Origin: an uncultured Lachnospiraceae bacterium | Lineage (GTDB): Bacteria; Bacillota; Clostridia; Lachnospirales; Lachnospiraceae | Assembly (NCBI GenBank): GCA_910587155.1 | Contig: CAJULA010000004.1 | Coordinates: forward strand, 1-64,000 | Reading direction: 5' to 3' | DNA length: 64,000 bases | Part shown: one piece after another, positions 52,296-61,286 of the stretch | Numbering within the stretch: the first letter of the stretch is position 1 | Layout of the letters: each line of letters opens with the position of its first letter | Notes under the pieces: model-generated | Told to the model about the DNA's origin: nothing | Database searches by the model: none | Seen by the model: the letters and a program-made list of their open reading frames with translations, nothing else | Program-made: the position numbers and the translations under genes

Positions 52296-53612
52296 TTATT
52301 TTTTCTTTTTCGCCAGCTGCATTTTGCGCATGGACTTGATTTCCTGGGTCAACGGGCGCTTGGCCGGACATACATAGCTGCAACAGCCGCACTCGCAGCA
52401 TTCCATACCGTTGTACGCAAGAAATTTTTCTTCCTCACCGTGTTCCGCAAAATCTGCCAGTTTACTGGGCAGCACCCGTCCGGGGCATACTTCCACACAT
52501 CTGCCGCAGTTGATGCAGGCACCGGGGGCATATCTGGCCACCTCATCCTTTGTCATACACAGAAGCGCCGACGAAGTCTTGGTCGTGGGTACGTCCAGAC
52601 CAAACAGGGCGAATCCCATCATGGGGCCGCCGGATACGATTTTTTCCGGCTCCGTCTTGAAACCGCCTGCCTCTTCGATCAGTTCATGATAATTCGTGCC
52701 GATCCTGACGATAAAATTGCGGGGATCGGCCACCGCGTCTCCTGTCACCGTAACAATACGGTGCATCAGGGGTTTATTTTCCCGCACCGCCTGATTAATC
52801 GCCACCACCGTATCCACGTTATCCACAATACATCCCGCATCTGCCGGAAGCATACTGGAATTGATGGCCCGCCCTGTAACCGCATAGATCAGCTGCCGTT
52901 CGGCTCCCTGTGGATATTTGGTCTGCAGAGCCTTCACCTGAATATCCGGCTCGTTCTGTACCAGCTTTTTCAGTGCTTCGATACAGTCAGGCTTATTATC
53001 CTCCACGGCCAGTATCCCTTTCGCATGGTCAAACAGCCGCAGAATCACTTTCATGCCGTCCACGATTTTTTCCGGCTCCTCAATCATCCGTCTATAATCC
53101 GATGTCAGATAGGGCTCGCATTCCGCACAATTGGCAATGACAAAATCAATCTTCTCCGGATCTTTGGGAGAGAGTTTCACATGTGTGGGAAACCCGGCGC
53201 CGCCCATTCCCACGATACCAGCCTCACGGATCTTTCCCACAATCTCCTCTTTGGTCATCTCTTCCGGTGCTCTGCATGAACCATACTCCACTTCTTCATA
53301 CAGACCGTCATTTTCCACAACAATACAATTTACCATGTCACCGGTCACCACACGCCTTGGCTCGATCACTTTAACCGTCCCCGACACTGTGGCATAAATC
53401 GGCGCCGATACGAAACCGCCGGCTTCCGCGATCTTCTGCCCGGTCAGCACACGATCTCCCTTCGCCACAACAGGCACTGCCGGTGCGCCGATGTGCTGGG
53501 AGACCGGGTATACCAGGTCGCCTTTCGGCAATATGGCTTTCATCGGTTTATCCTTGGACAGATCTTTTCCGTCATAGGGATGTATCCCGCCCGTAAATGT
53601 CAGTCTCGCCAT
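52296..53612 (-). CDS. rnfC: RnfC, NADH-binding subunit of the Rnf complex
   Basis: 438 residues. An N-terminal barrel is followed by an NADH/FMN-binding region (GMGGAGFPTHVKLSP), an SLBB-like part and two [4Fe-4S] motifs (CINCGRCVEVCPGRVLP and CCECGCCSYVCPAKRPL). The C-terminal Ala/Lys-rich tail seen in some RnfC proteins is reduced to a few lysines. It is the first gene of the operon; a weak promoter candidate (TTGCCG, 16 bp, TATAAA at 53680-53653) lies upstream. Confidence 0.95.
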   Translation of the reverse strand: MARLTFTGGIHPYDGKDLSKDKPMKAILPKGDLVYPVSQHIGAPAVPVVAKGDRVLTGQKIAEAGGFVSAPIYATVSGTVKVIEPRRVVTGDMVNCIVVENDGLYEEVEYGSCRAPEEMTKEEIVGKIREAGIVGMGGAGFPTHVKLSPKDPEKIDFVIANCAECEPYLTSDYRRMIEEPEKIVDGMKVILRLFDHAKGILAVEDNKPDCIEALKKLVQNEPDIQVKALQTKYPQGAERQLIYAVTGRAINSSMLPADAGCIVDNVDTVVAINQAVRENKPLMHRIVTVTGDAVADPRNFIVRIGTNYHELIEEAGGFKTEPEKIVSGGPMMGFALFGLDVPTTKTSSALLCMTKDEVARYAPGACINCGRCVEVCPGRVLPSKLADFAEHGEEEKFLAYNGMECCECGCCSYVCPAKRPLTQEIKSMRKMQLAKKKK

Positions 53613-53708
53613 TTTTTACCCCTCTTTCTTTTTCTTTTGATAAAAAACTCCTTTTATAATCATACTATTTTTTCCGGCAAAATACCACTATAATTTTCCC
53701 TGGAAAGA

Positions 53709-53717
53709 TGTTATAAT
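53709..53717 (+). promoter_or_regulatory. Extended -10 promoter for the YprB-like gene
   Basis: TGTTATAAT matches TGnTATAAT, with no clear -35; it lies 75 bp before the start codon. Confidence 0.4.
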
Positions 53718-53791
53718 AAAGCAAATAACAGGCAATCGTTACTGTATCCCCGTCACTACTGATCCACTACTATCAGGAGGTTTTACGTTTC

Positions 53792-54889
53792 ATGCGAACA
53801 ATCCGCAGACAACTTGCAGATATTACACTGACCTATCCGCTGGACAGAGAAGTGCCCCTGTCCGGGATCCTTTTTATGGATATCGAGACGACCGGCTTCA
53901 CTGCCAGAAATTCCATTCTCTATCTGATCGGCTGTGCCTTTCAGGAAGACGGACAGTGGTATACCATCCAGTGGCTGGCTACTTCATACGAAGAGGAAGC
54001 GGAAGTGATCCGGGCATTTTTTACCTTCGCCGGCGGCCGCTTTACACACCTGATCCATTTCAATGGCAACAATTTTGATCTGCCCTTTATATTGCAGAAA
54101 TGTGCCCAGCACGGACTGCCTTTCGATTTTTCCGGTTTTTCCGGCATTGATATCTACAAGCGGGTGGCGCCATTTAAGAAATTTCTCAATCTGCCCAACT
54201 GCAAACAGAAGACACTGGAACAGTTTCTCGGGATTCACCGGGAAGATCCTTTTGACGGCGGCCAGCTGATCAGCATTTTCCACGACTTTGTCAGACAACA
54301 GACCGGCTACGCCTACAATGCCATTCTCAGCCACAATTATGAAGATCTGGCCGGCATGTTTCATATTCTTCCGATTCTCGCTTACAGTGATATTTTTTCC
54401 GAACAGACAAAGGCAAAAAAGGTACAGGCCAGCCATTACCGCGATGCGGAAGGAAACCGGCGCCAGGAGCTTTTTATAAAACTCAGCTTTCCCGTGCCGC
54501 TTCCGAAAGAAATATCCTGCTCTGAGAATCACTGTTATTTTACCGGAAAAGAGAGCACGGGAACCATCCGTGTTCCTCTCTATGAAGAAGAGATGAAATA
54601 TTTCTATTCCAATTATAAAGACTATTACTACCTTCCCCTGGAAGATGTGGCCATCCACAAGTCCATTGCCTCATTTGTGGACAAGGGGCACCGGGTACAG
54701 GCAAAGGCACATAACTGTTACACAAGAAAGGTTTCTTCCTATCTTCCCCAATGGGATATTCTTTTTGAGCCTTTTTTCAAACGGGACTACAATGATCCGG
54801 CACTGTTTTTTGAAGTTACCGATCCGTTTAAAAAAGACCGCAGGGCCTTTCAGACATATGCGCTTCATATTCTCAAGATGATGCAATAA
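53792..54889 (+). CDS. YprB-like ribonuclease H-fold 3'-5' exonuclease
   Basis: 365 residues. The DEDD-type exonuclease core is visible: ILFMDIETTGF (Asp/Glu pair), HFNGNNFDLPF (Asp), LSHNYEDLAGM (Asp in the last motif). YprB-type proteins of Firmicutes carry this domain and are predicted nucleases of unknown target. The C-terminal 150 residues have no recognisable domain. The start has AGGAGG upstream, and the gene ends against a compact terminator. Confidence 0.82.
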   Translation: MRTIRRQLADITLTYPLDREVPLSGILFMDIETTGFTARNSILYLIGCAFQEDGQWYTIQWLATSYEEEAEVIRAFFTFAGGRFTHLIHFNGNNFDLPFILQKCAQHGLPFDFSGFSGIDIYKRVAPFKKFLNLPNCKQKTLEQFLGIHREDPFDGGQLISIFHDFVRQQTGYAYNAILSHNYEDLAGMFHILPILAYSDIFSEQTKAKKVQASHYRDAEGNRRQELFIKLSFPVPLPKEISCSENHCYFTGKESTGTIRVPLYEEEMKYFYSNYKDYYYLPLEDVAIHKSIASFVDKGHRVQAKAHNCYTRKVSSYLPQWDILFEPFFKRDYNDPALFFEVTDPFKKDRRAFQTYALHILKMMQ

Positions 54890-54893
54890 AAAA

Positions 54894-54918
54894 GATCCCG
54901 CTACGCGGGATCCTTTTT
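54894..54918. terminator. Intrinsic terminator
   Basis: GATCCCGC (54894-54901), a 3-nt loop, GCGGGATC (54905-54912), then CTTTTT. The left side is A-rich, so it also serves the convergent cheR gene. Confidence 0.85.
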
Positions 54919-54930
54919 ATTGCATCGTTT

Positions 54931-55707
54931 TCACATCTTTTCGTAGAAGAAAGAATTCTTTCTCTCCAGCCCGATTTCCTTATAATTTATGATCTGTTCC
55001 GTACTGCCGATAAAGAGGATACCGCCTTTGGCAAGACTCTGCTGAAACTTGACAAATACTGCATCCTTTGCCTCTTCCGTAAAATAAATCAGTACATTCC
55101 TGCAGACGATCATATGATAATTAGTTGGATATGTATCTTTCAGAAGGTTATGCTCCTTGAACTCCACCCTGGATTTAATCTCTTCGGATATCTGATAGGA
55201 AGCGCCTACCTTCGTAAAATACTTCTTTTTCAGATCCGCCGGTACACTGGCTATGCTCTTTTCCGAATATAAACCCACTTTCGCCTTTGCGATTACCTGT
55301 TTATCCAGATCCGTAGCAAAAATCTTAATCTGATTCAGAGGCAGGTGCCTGGAAAATGCCATCACAAGAGAATATGGCTCGTCTCCCGTCGAACAGGCAG
55401 CGCTCCATATCTTAAGATTCTTGCCGAATTTCCGAATCAGTTCGGGAATCATCCCTTTGTCCATCACATCCCATTGAGAGGGATTTCGATAAAACTCCGA
55501 AACATTGATTGTGAGATAATTGACAAACTCTTCAAACATATTATGGTCTGTTTTCAGACTCTGTACAAACTTGTCGTACCCCACAATATGATGTTTGGAA
55601 ATCAGCGTATCAATACGCCGCTTCATCTGCTTTTCCTTGTAAGCATTCAGATCAATCTTGGTCAGGTCAAAAACCGATTTTTTTAAATATTCATAATCGT
55701 ATGCCAC
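54931..55707 (-). CDS. cheR: CheR-type chemoreceptor methyltransferase
   Basis: 258 residues from a GTG at 55707, preferred because GAGGAG lies six to seven bases upstream; an ATG frame to 55764 gives unrelated N-terminal residues. The CheR N-terminal helical domain (MKRRIDTLISKHH...YLTINVSEFYRNPSQW) precedes the SAM domain (WSAACSTGDEPYSL and CRNVLIYF). It methylates glutamates on chemoreceptors. No other chemotaxis gene is in the window, so it is an orphan here. Confidence 0.9.
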   Translation of the reverse strand: MAYDYEYLKKSVFDLTKIDLNAYKEKQMKRRIDTLISKHHIVGYDKFVQSLKTDHNMFEEFVNYLTINVSEFYRNPSQWDVMDKGMIPELIRKFGKNLKIWSAACSTGDEPYSLVMAFSRHLPLNQIKIFATDLDKQVIAKAKVGLYSEKSIASVPADLKKKYFTKVGASYQISEEIKSRVEFKEHNLLKDTYPTNYHMIVCRNVLIYFTEEAKDAVFVKFQQSLAKGGILFIGSTEQIINYKEIGLERKNSFFYEKM

Positions 55708-55817
55708 GGCGCGCTCCTCGAAAACATGATTTTTTAACAGACAGAATGCCCCGACAGGGAGCATCCTGCTCCCGCGGCAGCGTACCTGCTCCTCCGGCTG
55801 CCGCTGCGGGATCCGGA

Positions 55818-56960
55818 CTATTCTGCAGCGTCCTCCCGGGCAATCACTGCATCAATATCAACCGAAACGACATCCTCGTCTTCTTCTGCTTTGACTTCCT
55901 TCTGCTCAGAAGCCATCAGTGCCTTGATGCTCAGGCTGATCTTCCGGCTCTCTTCGTTAAAATCAACAACCTTGGCCGTAATACTCTGGCCGATCTTCAG
56001 CACATCGGACGGTTTTTCCACGTGTTCTCTGGATATCTGAGATACATGAAGAAGTGCATCCACACCGGTCTCAAGTTCCACAAACGCACCAAAATCCGTC
56101 ATTCTTGCCACCCTGCCCGTTACGACATTGCCGGTAGCATATTTGGAAGCGGCATCCCTCCACGGATTCGCCTCCGCAAATTTCAGGCTCAGCGCAATCT
56201 TCGTACCTGAAATCTCCTTGATGAGCGCCTTCACCTCATCGCCTACCTTGAACACCTTTCTGGGATTCTCCACTCTGCCCCAGGACATCTCAGAAATATG
56301 CAGCAGCCCGTCCACGCCGCCCAGATCAATAAATACGCCGAAATCGGTTACGTTCTTCACAGTACCCGTCACGGTATCGCCTTCCTTGATCCGCGCGAAC
56401 AGTTCCTTCTGCAGTTCCGCTTTTCTGGCAAGAATCAGCTGCTTGCGGTCGCCGATATATCTCCTTCTCCTGGGATTGTATTCGCTGATTACAAATTCTA
56501 TGTCCTGACCCGCATATTTGGTCAGATCTTTCTCATACGTATCGGATACCAGGCTGGCCGGAATAAAGATTCTCACCTCTTCCACTACCACACTCAGGCC
56601 GCCGTCAAGTACCTGTGCGACTTTAGCCGTCAGCACCTCTTTGTTATTATATGCCTCTTCAATGCGTTTGTTGCCTCTGTCAGCCGCAAGGCGCTTGTAA
56701 GTCAGAAGAACCTGTCCCTCACCGTCATTTACCTTGAATACTTTGACTTCCATCGTATCGCCAACATGCAGTACGGTTGTCAGATCGACATTGGTTTCAT
56801 TCGTATATTCGCTTCTGGTAAGGATGCCGTCGGATTTGTAACCGATGTTGAGAATTGCCTCGTCCGGCTTCACATCGATGATCGTGCCCTCGACTACCTC
56901 CCCTGAATGGATTGTTTTAAATGATTCATCTAACATTTGTTCAAAAGTTAATTCTGACAT
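55818..56960 (-). CDS. rpsA: Ribosomal protein S1-like, four S1 domains
   Basis: 380 residues from ATG 56960 with GGAGG upstream. S1 repeats can be traced at about 20-85, 100-175, 190-255 and 275-345 (for example GTVKNVTDFGVFIDLGGVDGLLHISEMSWG and GRVARMTDFGAFVELETGVDALLHVSQIS). The tail is acidic. It binds mRNA on the ribosome. Its start lies inside the ispH 3' end, a 20-base overlap in another frame; in some Clostridia the two are fused. Confidence 0.93.
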   Translation of the reverse strand: MSELTFEQMLDESFKTIHSGEVVEGTIIDVKPDEAILNIGYKSDGILTRSEYTNETNVDLTTVLHVGDTMEVKVFKVNDGEGQVLLTYKRLAADRGNKRIEEAYNNKEVLTAKVAQVLDGGLSVVVEEVRIFIPASLVSDTYEKDLTKYAGQDIEFVISEYNPRRRRYIGDRKQLILARKAELQKELFARIKEGDTVTGTVKNVTDFGVFIDLGGVDGLLHISEMSWGRVENPRKVFKVGDEVKALIKEISGTKIALSLKFAEANPWRDAASKYATGNVVTGRVARMTDFGAFVELETGVDALLHVSQISREHVEKPSDVLKIGQSITAKVVDFNEESRKISLSIKALMASEQKEVKAEEDEDVVSVDIDAVIAREDAAE

Positions 56961-57792
56961 AATTTTGAACCTCCTCAATAATATAATTCGGGGTCGATGC
57001 CCCTGCAGTAATACCTACTCGAAAAACAGAATCAGGGAAGTCTAATTGCAAGTCGTCCAGTGTCTGTATAAAACAGGTATACTCACACTCCTTCCTGCAT
57101 ATTTCATACAGCTTTCTTGTATTGGAGCTGTGAGTTCCGCCTATTACTATCATAGCATCAACTTGAGAAGCAATCAACTTTGCTTCCGCCTGTCTCTCCT
57201 CAGTTGCGTTGCAGATGGTATTCGCAACACTAACATTGTAACCTTTTTTTTGAATAATTTCAACTAATTCTTGAAATTTATTGTAGTTAAATGTCGTCTG
57301 CGATACGAGACAAATATCCCGATCCCCGGAAACATGCAGATTTTCCGCCTCCTGCGCCGTCTCGATCACAATCGCCGGCGTCTCTGACCATCCCATGATC
57401 CCTTCCACTTCCGGATGCCCCGGATTGCCGATAATGACAATCTGCTTTCCCGCCCTGCTCTCCTTTTCCACGATTTTGTGAATCCGCTTTACAAAAGGAC
57501 AGGTCGCATCCACACATACAAGGCTCCGCTCCCTGATCCGACGCTGCACCTCTCTGGGCACCCCATGGGAACGGATGATGACGGTTCCTTCCTGCAGATC
57601 GTCCAGCTCCTCTTCTTTCAGTACTCTGACGCCTTTTTTCTCCAGATCACTGACCACTTCTTCGTTATGGATGATAGGGCCGTACGTATAGATCCGCCCG
57701 CCGCCCGCTGCCTGCTCATATACGGTTTCCACCGCTCTCTTTACGCCGAAACAGAAACCGGCGCTCTCTGCCAGTATCACTTCCATACGCAT
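56941..57792 (-). CDS. ispH: 4-hydroxy-3-methylbut-2-enyl diphosphate reductase
   Basis: 283 residues. The three Fe-S ligands appear in ESAGFCFGVKRAV, DATCPFVKRIH and NTICNATEERQ. It carries out the last step of the MEP isoprenoid pathway. The start could be the first or third codon (both ATG); neither has a strong site, and the gene begins inside the cmk 3' end, so translation is probably coupled. It overlaps rpsA by 20 bases. Confidence 0.95.
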   Translation of the reverse strand: MRMEVILAESAGFCFGVKRAVETVYEQAAGGGRIYTYGPIIHNEEVVSDLEKKGVRVLKEEELDDLQEGTVIIRSHGVPREVQRRIRERSLVCVDATCPFVKRIHKIVEKESRAGKQIVIIGNPGHPEVEGIMGWSETPAIVIETAQEAENLHVSGDRDICLVSQTTFNYNKFQELVEIIQKKGYNVSVANTICNATEERQAEAKLIASQVDAMIVIGGTHSSNTRKLYEICRKECEYTCFIQTLDDLQLDFPDSVFRVGITAGASTPNYIIEEVQNYVRINF

Positions 57793-58439
57793 AATCCGAT
57801 CACCGCGTCCACGACTTCCCCGATACTCATATCGGAAGAATCAATCAGTACTGCGTCCTCAGCCTGCCGCAGCGGGGAAATCTCCCTTGTCATATCCCGG
57901 CGATCCCTTTCTTCGATATCCCTCTCTATTTCGGAAAGGCTGCACACCTCACCTTTTGCCGTCAGTTCCTCATACCGCCTTCCTGCCCGGACAGCCACAC
58001 TGGCCGTCAGATATACCTTTACCGCCGCATCCGGCAACACGCATGTACCGATATCCCTGCCGTCCATCACCACATCTTCTCTTGCCGCCAGTTCCTGCTG
58101 GAGTCTGACCAGCTTTTTGCGCACCTGCGGGTTGGCGGAGCTGCCTGACGCCATATTGCTCACCTCTTCGGTGCGGATCAGAGCGTTGACATTTTCCCCG
58201 TTCAGAAGAACGACCTGCTCTCCGTTTTCATAGCGTATGGTAATCTCTGCCTCTTCACATTTCTCACTGATCTTCTCACTCTCTCCCGGATCAATGCCCT
58301 GGCGCAGCAAAAACAACGCCATGGCCCGGTACATGGCCCCGGTATCCACATAAATAACCCGGAGTTTTTCCGCGATTTTTTTCGCTATGGTGCTTTTGCC
58401 CGCTCCCGCAGGCCCGTCTATCGCAATATTATGATTCAT
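57777..58439 (-). CDS. cmk: Cytidylate kinase
   Basis: 220 residues. The P-loop is IDGPAGAGKSTIAKKIA, followed by VDTGAMYRAMAL and MDGRDIGTCVLPDA. It phosphorylates CMP and dCMP. It is part of the conserved cmk-ispH-rpsA cluster and overlaps ispH by 16 bases. Confidence 0.96.
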   Translation of the reverse strand: MNHNIAIDGPAGAGKSTIAKKIAEKLRVIYVDTGAMYRAMALFLLRQGIDPGESEKISEKCEEAEITIRYENGEQVVLLNGENVNALIRTEEVSNMASGSSANPQVRKKLVRLQQELAAREDVVMDGRDIGTCVLPDAAVKVYLTASVAVRAGRRYEELTAKGEVCSLSEIERDIEERDRRDMTREISPLRQAEDAVLIDSSDMSIGEVVDAVIGLCVWK

Positions 58440-58469
58440 CTTCCGCCTCCCATGCTTCCTTTTCTTATC

Positions 58470-59711
58470 TCATTTTGCCCTGCCAAGAGCTGCGTTCTCT
58501 CCTGCCAGATACCCTGTAGACCAGGCGATCTGCAGATTAAATCCTCCTGTCAGCGCATCCACGTCCAGTACTTCTCCCGCAAAGTAAAGGCCGCGCAGCT
58601 TTAAAGATTCCATCGTAGAAGGGCAGACTTCCTTTACATGTACGCCGCCTCTTGTGATTACAGCCTCCCCGTAATCCCCGGTCCCTGCAATATGCATCCG
58701 CCAGTTTTTGATCAGCGTGCCAAACTGCCTTCTCTCTTCTCTTGTGATTTCATTGACAGGCTTTTCCGGTTCAATTCCCGACAGGCGAATCATCACCGGT
58801 ATCAGCCTTGCCGGGAACAGATCTCCCAGCGCATTTTTAAACTGTTTCTTCTGATGTTCGGAAAAATCCCTCAACAGCCGCTTATCAAGCTGCTCCGCCG
58901 TCAGCGCCGGTTTCAGATCCAGTTTCAGCACATGTTCTCTGCCGCCCTCCAGATAACTGCTGGCACTGAGGATCAACGGTCCGCTCACCCCAAGGTGAGT
59001 AAACAGCATTTCCCCGAATCCCTGATACAGAAGTTTTTTCTCTTCCCTGCCATACAAAGATGCCTCCACATTTTTCAGAGCCAGCCCCTGCAGCTTTCCC
59101 GGCCAGTCTTCCCGCACCAAAAGCGGTACAAGCGACGGCGCGGTCTCCACAATCCGGTGGCCGGCTTTTTGCGCCATGACATAGCCATCCCCGGTGGAAC
59201 CGGTCGACGGGTAGGAGAGACCGCCTGTTGCCACGATAACCGCGTCCCCGCCAAGCCGTTCCCCGCCTTTGAGAATCACTCCCGCCACGCTTCCCTCCTG
59301 CCGCCAGAGATCCGCCACCTGCGTATGCAGGCGAAGCATAATGCCGTCCGTCCGCATCTGCCGCTCCAACGCCCGGATCACGTCCGAAGAATGGTCTGAT
59401 CTGGGAAATACCCTGCCTCCCCGCTCGGTTTTCAGCGCACATCCACGTTTTTCAAAAAAATCCATCACCATATCATTGGAAAATCCGTATATGGCACTGT
59501 ATAAAAATCTCGGATTCCGGACAATATTGTCAAAGATGTCCCGGGTATCGCAGGCATTGGTGAGATTGCACCTGCCCTTCCCGGTAAGAAACAGTTTTTT
59601 TCCCGCCTTTTCATTTTTTTCCAGTACGAGCACCGACGCTCCGCACTGTGCCGCCCGGCAGGCCGCCATCATCCCCGCAGGGCCTGCGCCGATTATGATC
59701 ACTTTTCGCAT
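58470..59711 (-). CDS. HI0933/YhiN-family FAD-dependent oxidoreductase
   Basis: 413 residues. The FAD motif IIGAGPAGMMAACRAAQCGASVLVLEKN is at the N-terminus and the family signature TGKGRCNLTNA at about 44-54. The C-terminal ITRGGVHVKEV...GLYFAGEVLDVDALTGGFNLQ block is typical. Homologues are called aminoacetone oxidase-like or BaiN, and at least one bile-acid-transforming enzyme belongs here, but the reaction of this copy cannot be inferred. It lies 30 bp upstream of cmk. Confidence 0.85.
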   Translation of the reverse strand: MRKVIIIGAGPAGMMAACRAAQCGASVLVLEKNEKAGKKLFLTGKGRCNLTNACDTRDIFDNIVRNPRFLYSAIYGFSNDMVMDFFEKRGCALKTERGGRVFPRSDHSSDVIRALERQMRTDGIMLRLHTQVADLWRQEGSVAGVILKGGERLGGDAVIVATGGLSYPSTGSTGDGYVMAQKAGHRIVETAPSLVPLLVREDWPGKLQGLALKNVEASLYGREEKKLLYQGFGEMLFTHLGVSGPLILSASSYLEGGREHVLKLDLKPALTAEQLDKRLLRDFSEHQKKQFKNALGDLFPARLIPVMIRLSGIEPEKPVNEITREERRQFGTLIKNWRMHIAGTGDYGEAVITRGGVHVKEVCPSTMESLKLRGLYFAGEVLDVDALTGGFNLQIAWSTGYLAGENAALGRAK

Positions 59712-59739
59712 CTGCCGTCACTTTCCCCTATAACACAAC

Positions 59740-60642
59740 TTATATCGGCTCTTCCCCGATAAAATTGATCTCATCACTTATGTTGATCTGATAATTATTC
59801 CAGGCGTCTTCCAGCAGTAAAAGACCCTGCCGGACTTCCTCCGGACGCTTCATACAAAGCGCCACCACCAGCGCATTGATCAGACTCAGAGGCGCCACCA
59901 GCGAATCCACGATGGAAACCATGTCACTCCTTGCCAGCAGGTTGCAGGAAGAATAAAGATTCATGGGAGAGTGGATACTGTCCGTCACGGCAATCACACG
60001 GGCATTTCTGTCATTGGCAAATTCCATGGCCTTTAACGTGCGCATGGAATAACGCGGGAAACTGATTCCGATCAGCACATCTTTTTCCCCGATCCGGATC
60101 ATCTGCTCAAACACCTCGCTGATACTCGTTGTCCGTATCTGTCTCACATTCCCCCGGATCATATGCAGGTAAAAACTCAGAAAATCTGCCAGCGGCTCAC
60201 AGCTGCGGATTCCGACAATATAGATCGTCTCCGCTTCCAGGATGCTGTCCACCGCCGTCTCAAAAGCCCCCGGATCCACATTTTCCAGCGTATCCTGTAT
60301 CTTCTCCATATCGGAAGCCAGAACGGCGCTGAGTATTTCGGACTGGGTGCTTCTGCCGTATTTCACATGCATCCTCTGCACGGCATTCAGCTTGTCCCGG
60401 ACCCATGCCTCCAGCGCCTTCTGAAACTCCGGATACCCTTCATATCCCAGCCCCGCGGCAAATCGCACAACCGTGGACTCGCTGATTCCCAGATGCTCTC
60501 CCAGCCGCGCCGCAGTCATAAATACGGCCTGATCATAATGCTCCATGATAAAATCTGCTATTTTCTTCCGGTTCTTGCTCATGGATGCATAAGATTCGCT
60601 GATCCGCGTAATCACATCCGTTTCCTTCCACCCCATACTCAT
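59740..60642 (-). CDS. MurR/RpiR-family transcriptional regulator
   Basis: 300 residues. An N-terminal HTH_6 domain (SKNRKKIADFIMEHYDQAVFMTAARLGEHLGISESTVVRFAAGLG) is followed by a SIS sugar-phosphate-sensing domain (IYIVGIRSCEPLADFLSFYL). RpiR regulators usually respond to phosphosugars; no sugar catabolic genes are adjacent. The ATG overlaps the stop of the upstream tetR gene by four bases (ATGA), so two regulators are translated together. Confidence 0.9.
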   Translation of the reverse strand: MSMGWKETDVITRISESYASMSKNRKKIADFIMEHYDQAVFMTAARLGEHLGISESTVVRFAAGLGYEGYPEFQKALEAWVRDKLNAVQRMHVKYGRSTQSEILSAVLASDMEKIQDTLENVDPGAFETAVDSILEAETIYIVGIRSCEPLADFLSFYLHMIRGNVRQIRTTSISEVFEQMIRIGEKDVLIGISFPRYSMRTLKAMEFANDRNARVIAVTDSIHSPMNLYSSCNLLARSDMVSIVDSLVAPLSLINALVVALCMKRPEEVRQGLLLLEDAWNNYQINISDEINFIGEEPI

Positions 60643-61193
60643 ATCGCTTCCGTATATGACTGATAAATGCTGTGCAGCAGCTCTCTCGTCTCCTCTTCAT
60701 TCAGATCAAAATCCCCTGTCAGTGACATACAGGCACAGCCATGGATAAAGATCCATATCTTCATAAACAATTCTCCGGCGCCGCGCACGCCTGCCGCCTT
60801 CGCTCTGGCCACTTCCCTGCCCACATTTCCCTTCGTCCCGCTGAGCAGCTCATACATACCTTTTCCCCCGGAAAAACCGGATAAAAACAAGAGCCTGAAT
60901 ACATGCTTTTCTTCCGATGCAAAATGGATATATGCCATCCCCAGGTCAAGAAACGGTGTCTCACTCTTTCTCGGGTTCTCCTCACAGAACGCCTCAAAAA
61001 ACGCTGCCGCCCTATTATAAACATCCCCTGTGAGCCGGTCCATATTCTCATACAGACGGAAGATGGGCTGTGTGGAGCAGCCTGTCTTTGCCGCAAGTTT
61101 CCTTGCCGTAACCTGCTCGATTCCCTCTTCCCGCAACAGCGTAAAGGCATTGTCAAGGATCATACTTTTCGTAACACTCGCTTTTCTCGACAT
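60639..61193 (-). CDS. TetR-family transcriptional regulator
   Basis: 184 residues from ATG 61193, which has AAGGAGAGG upstream; the longer frame crosses the promoter. The helix-turn-helix is AFTLLREEGIEQVTARKLAAKTGCSTQPIFRLYENM. The C-terminal ligand domain is alpha-helical and Phe-rich. Its own promoter carries a perfect palindrome, ATAACATATGTTAT, next to the -10 box, which strongly suggests autoregulation. Near-identical sites stand at the potD and trpS promoters, so these may be part of its regulon (inference). Confidence 0.88.
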   Translation of the reverse strand: MSRKASVTKSMILDNAFTLLREEGIEQVTARKLAAKTGCSTQPIFRLYENMDRLTGDVYNRAAAFFEAFCEENPRKSETPFLDLGMAYIHFASEEKHVFRLLFLSGFSGGKGMYELLSGTKGNVGREVARAKAAGVRGAGELFMKIWIFIHGCACMSLTGDFDLNEEETRELLHSIYQSYTEAI

Positions 61194-61227
61194 TTTCCTC
61201 TCCTTCCCCCATCCGTGTCTATTTGTG

Positions 61228-61268
61228 ATAACATATGTTATTGTATTCCTTGTTATCATCTTTGTCAA
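61228..61268 (-). promoter_or_regulatory. tetR promoter with palindromic operator
   Basis: -35 TTGACA (61268-61263), a 17-bp spacer and -10 TACAAT (61245-61240). The palindrome ATAACATATGTTAT (61228-61241) overlaps the -10 end. The spacer holds a further GATAACA half-site, so TGATAACA (61226-61233) and TGTTATCA (61251-61258) form an outer inverted repeat. Confidence 0.7.
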
Positions 61269-61286
61269 GGACATTGCTTACATTTC

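Noticed and set aside
56931..56940. AACATTTGTT, a partial copy of the ATAACA-WW-TGTTAT operator
   Set aside because: It lies in the first codons of rpsA, and the outer bases do not match (CT and CA), so it is probably coincidence.
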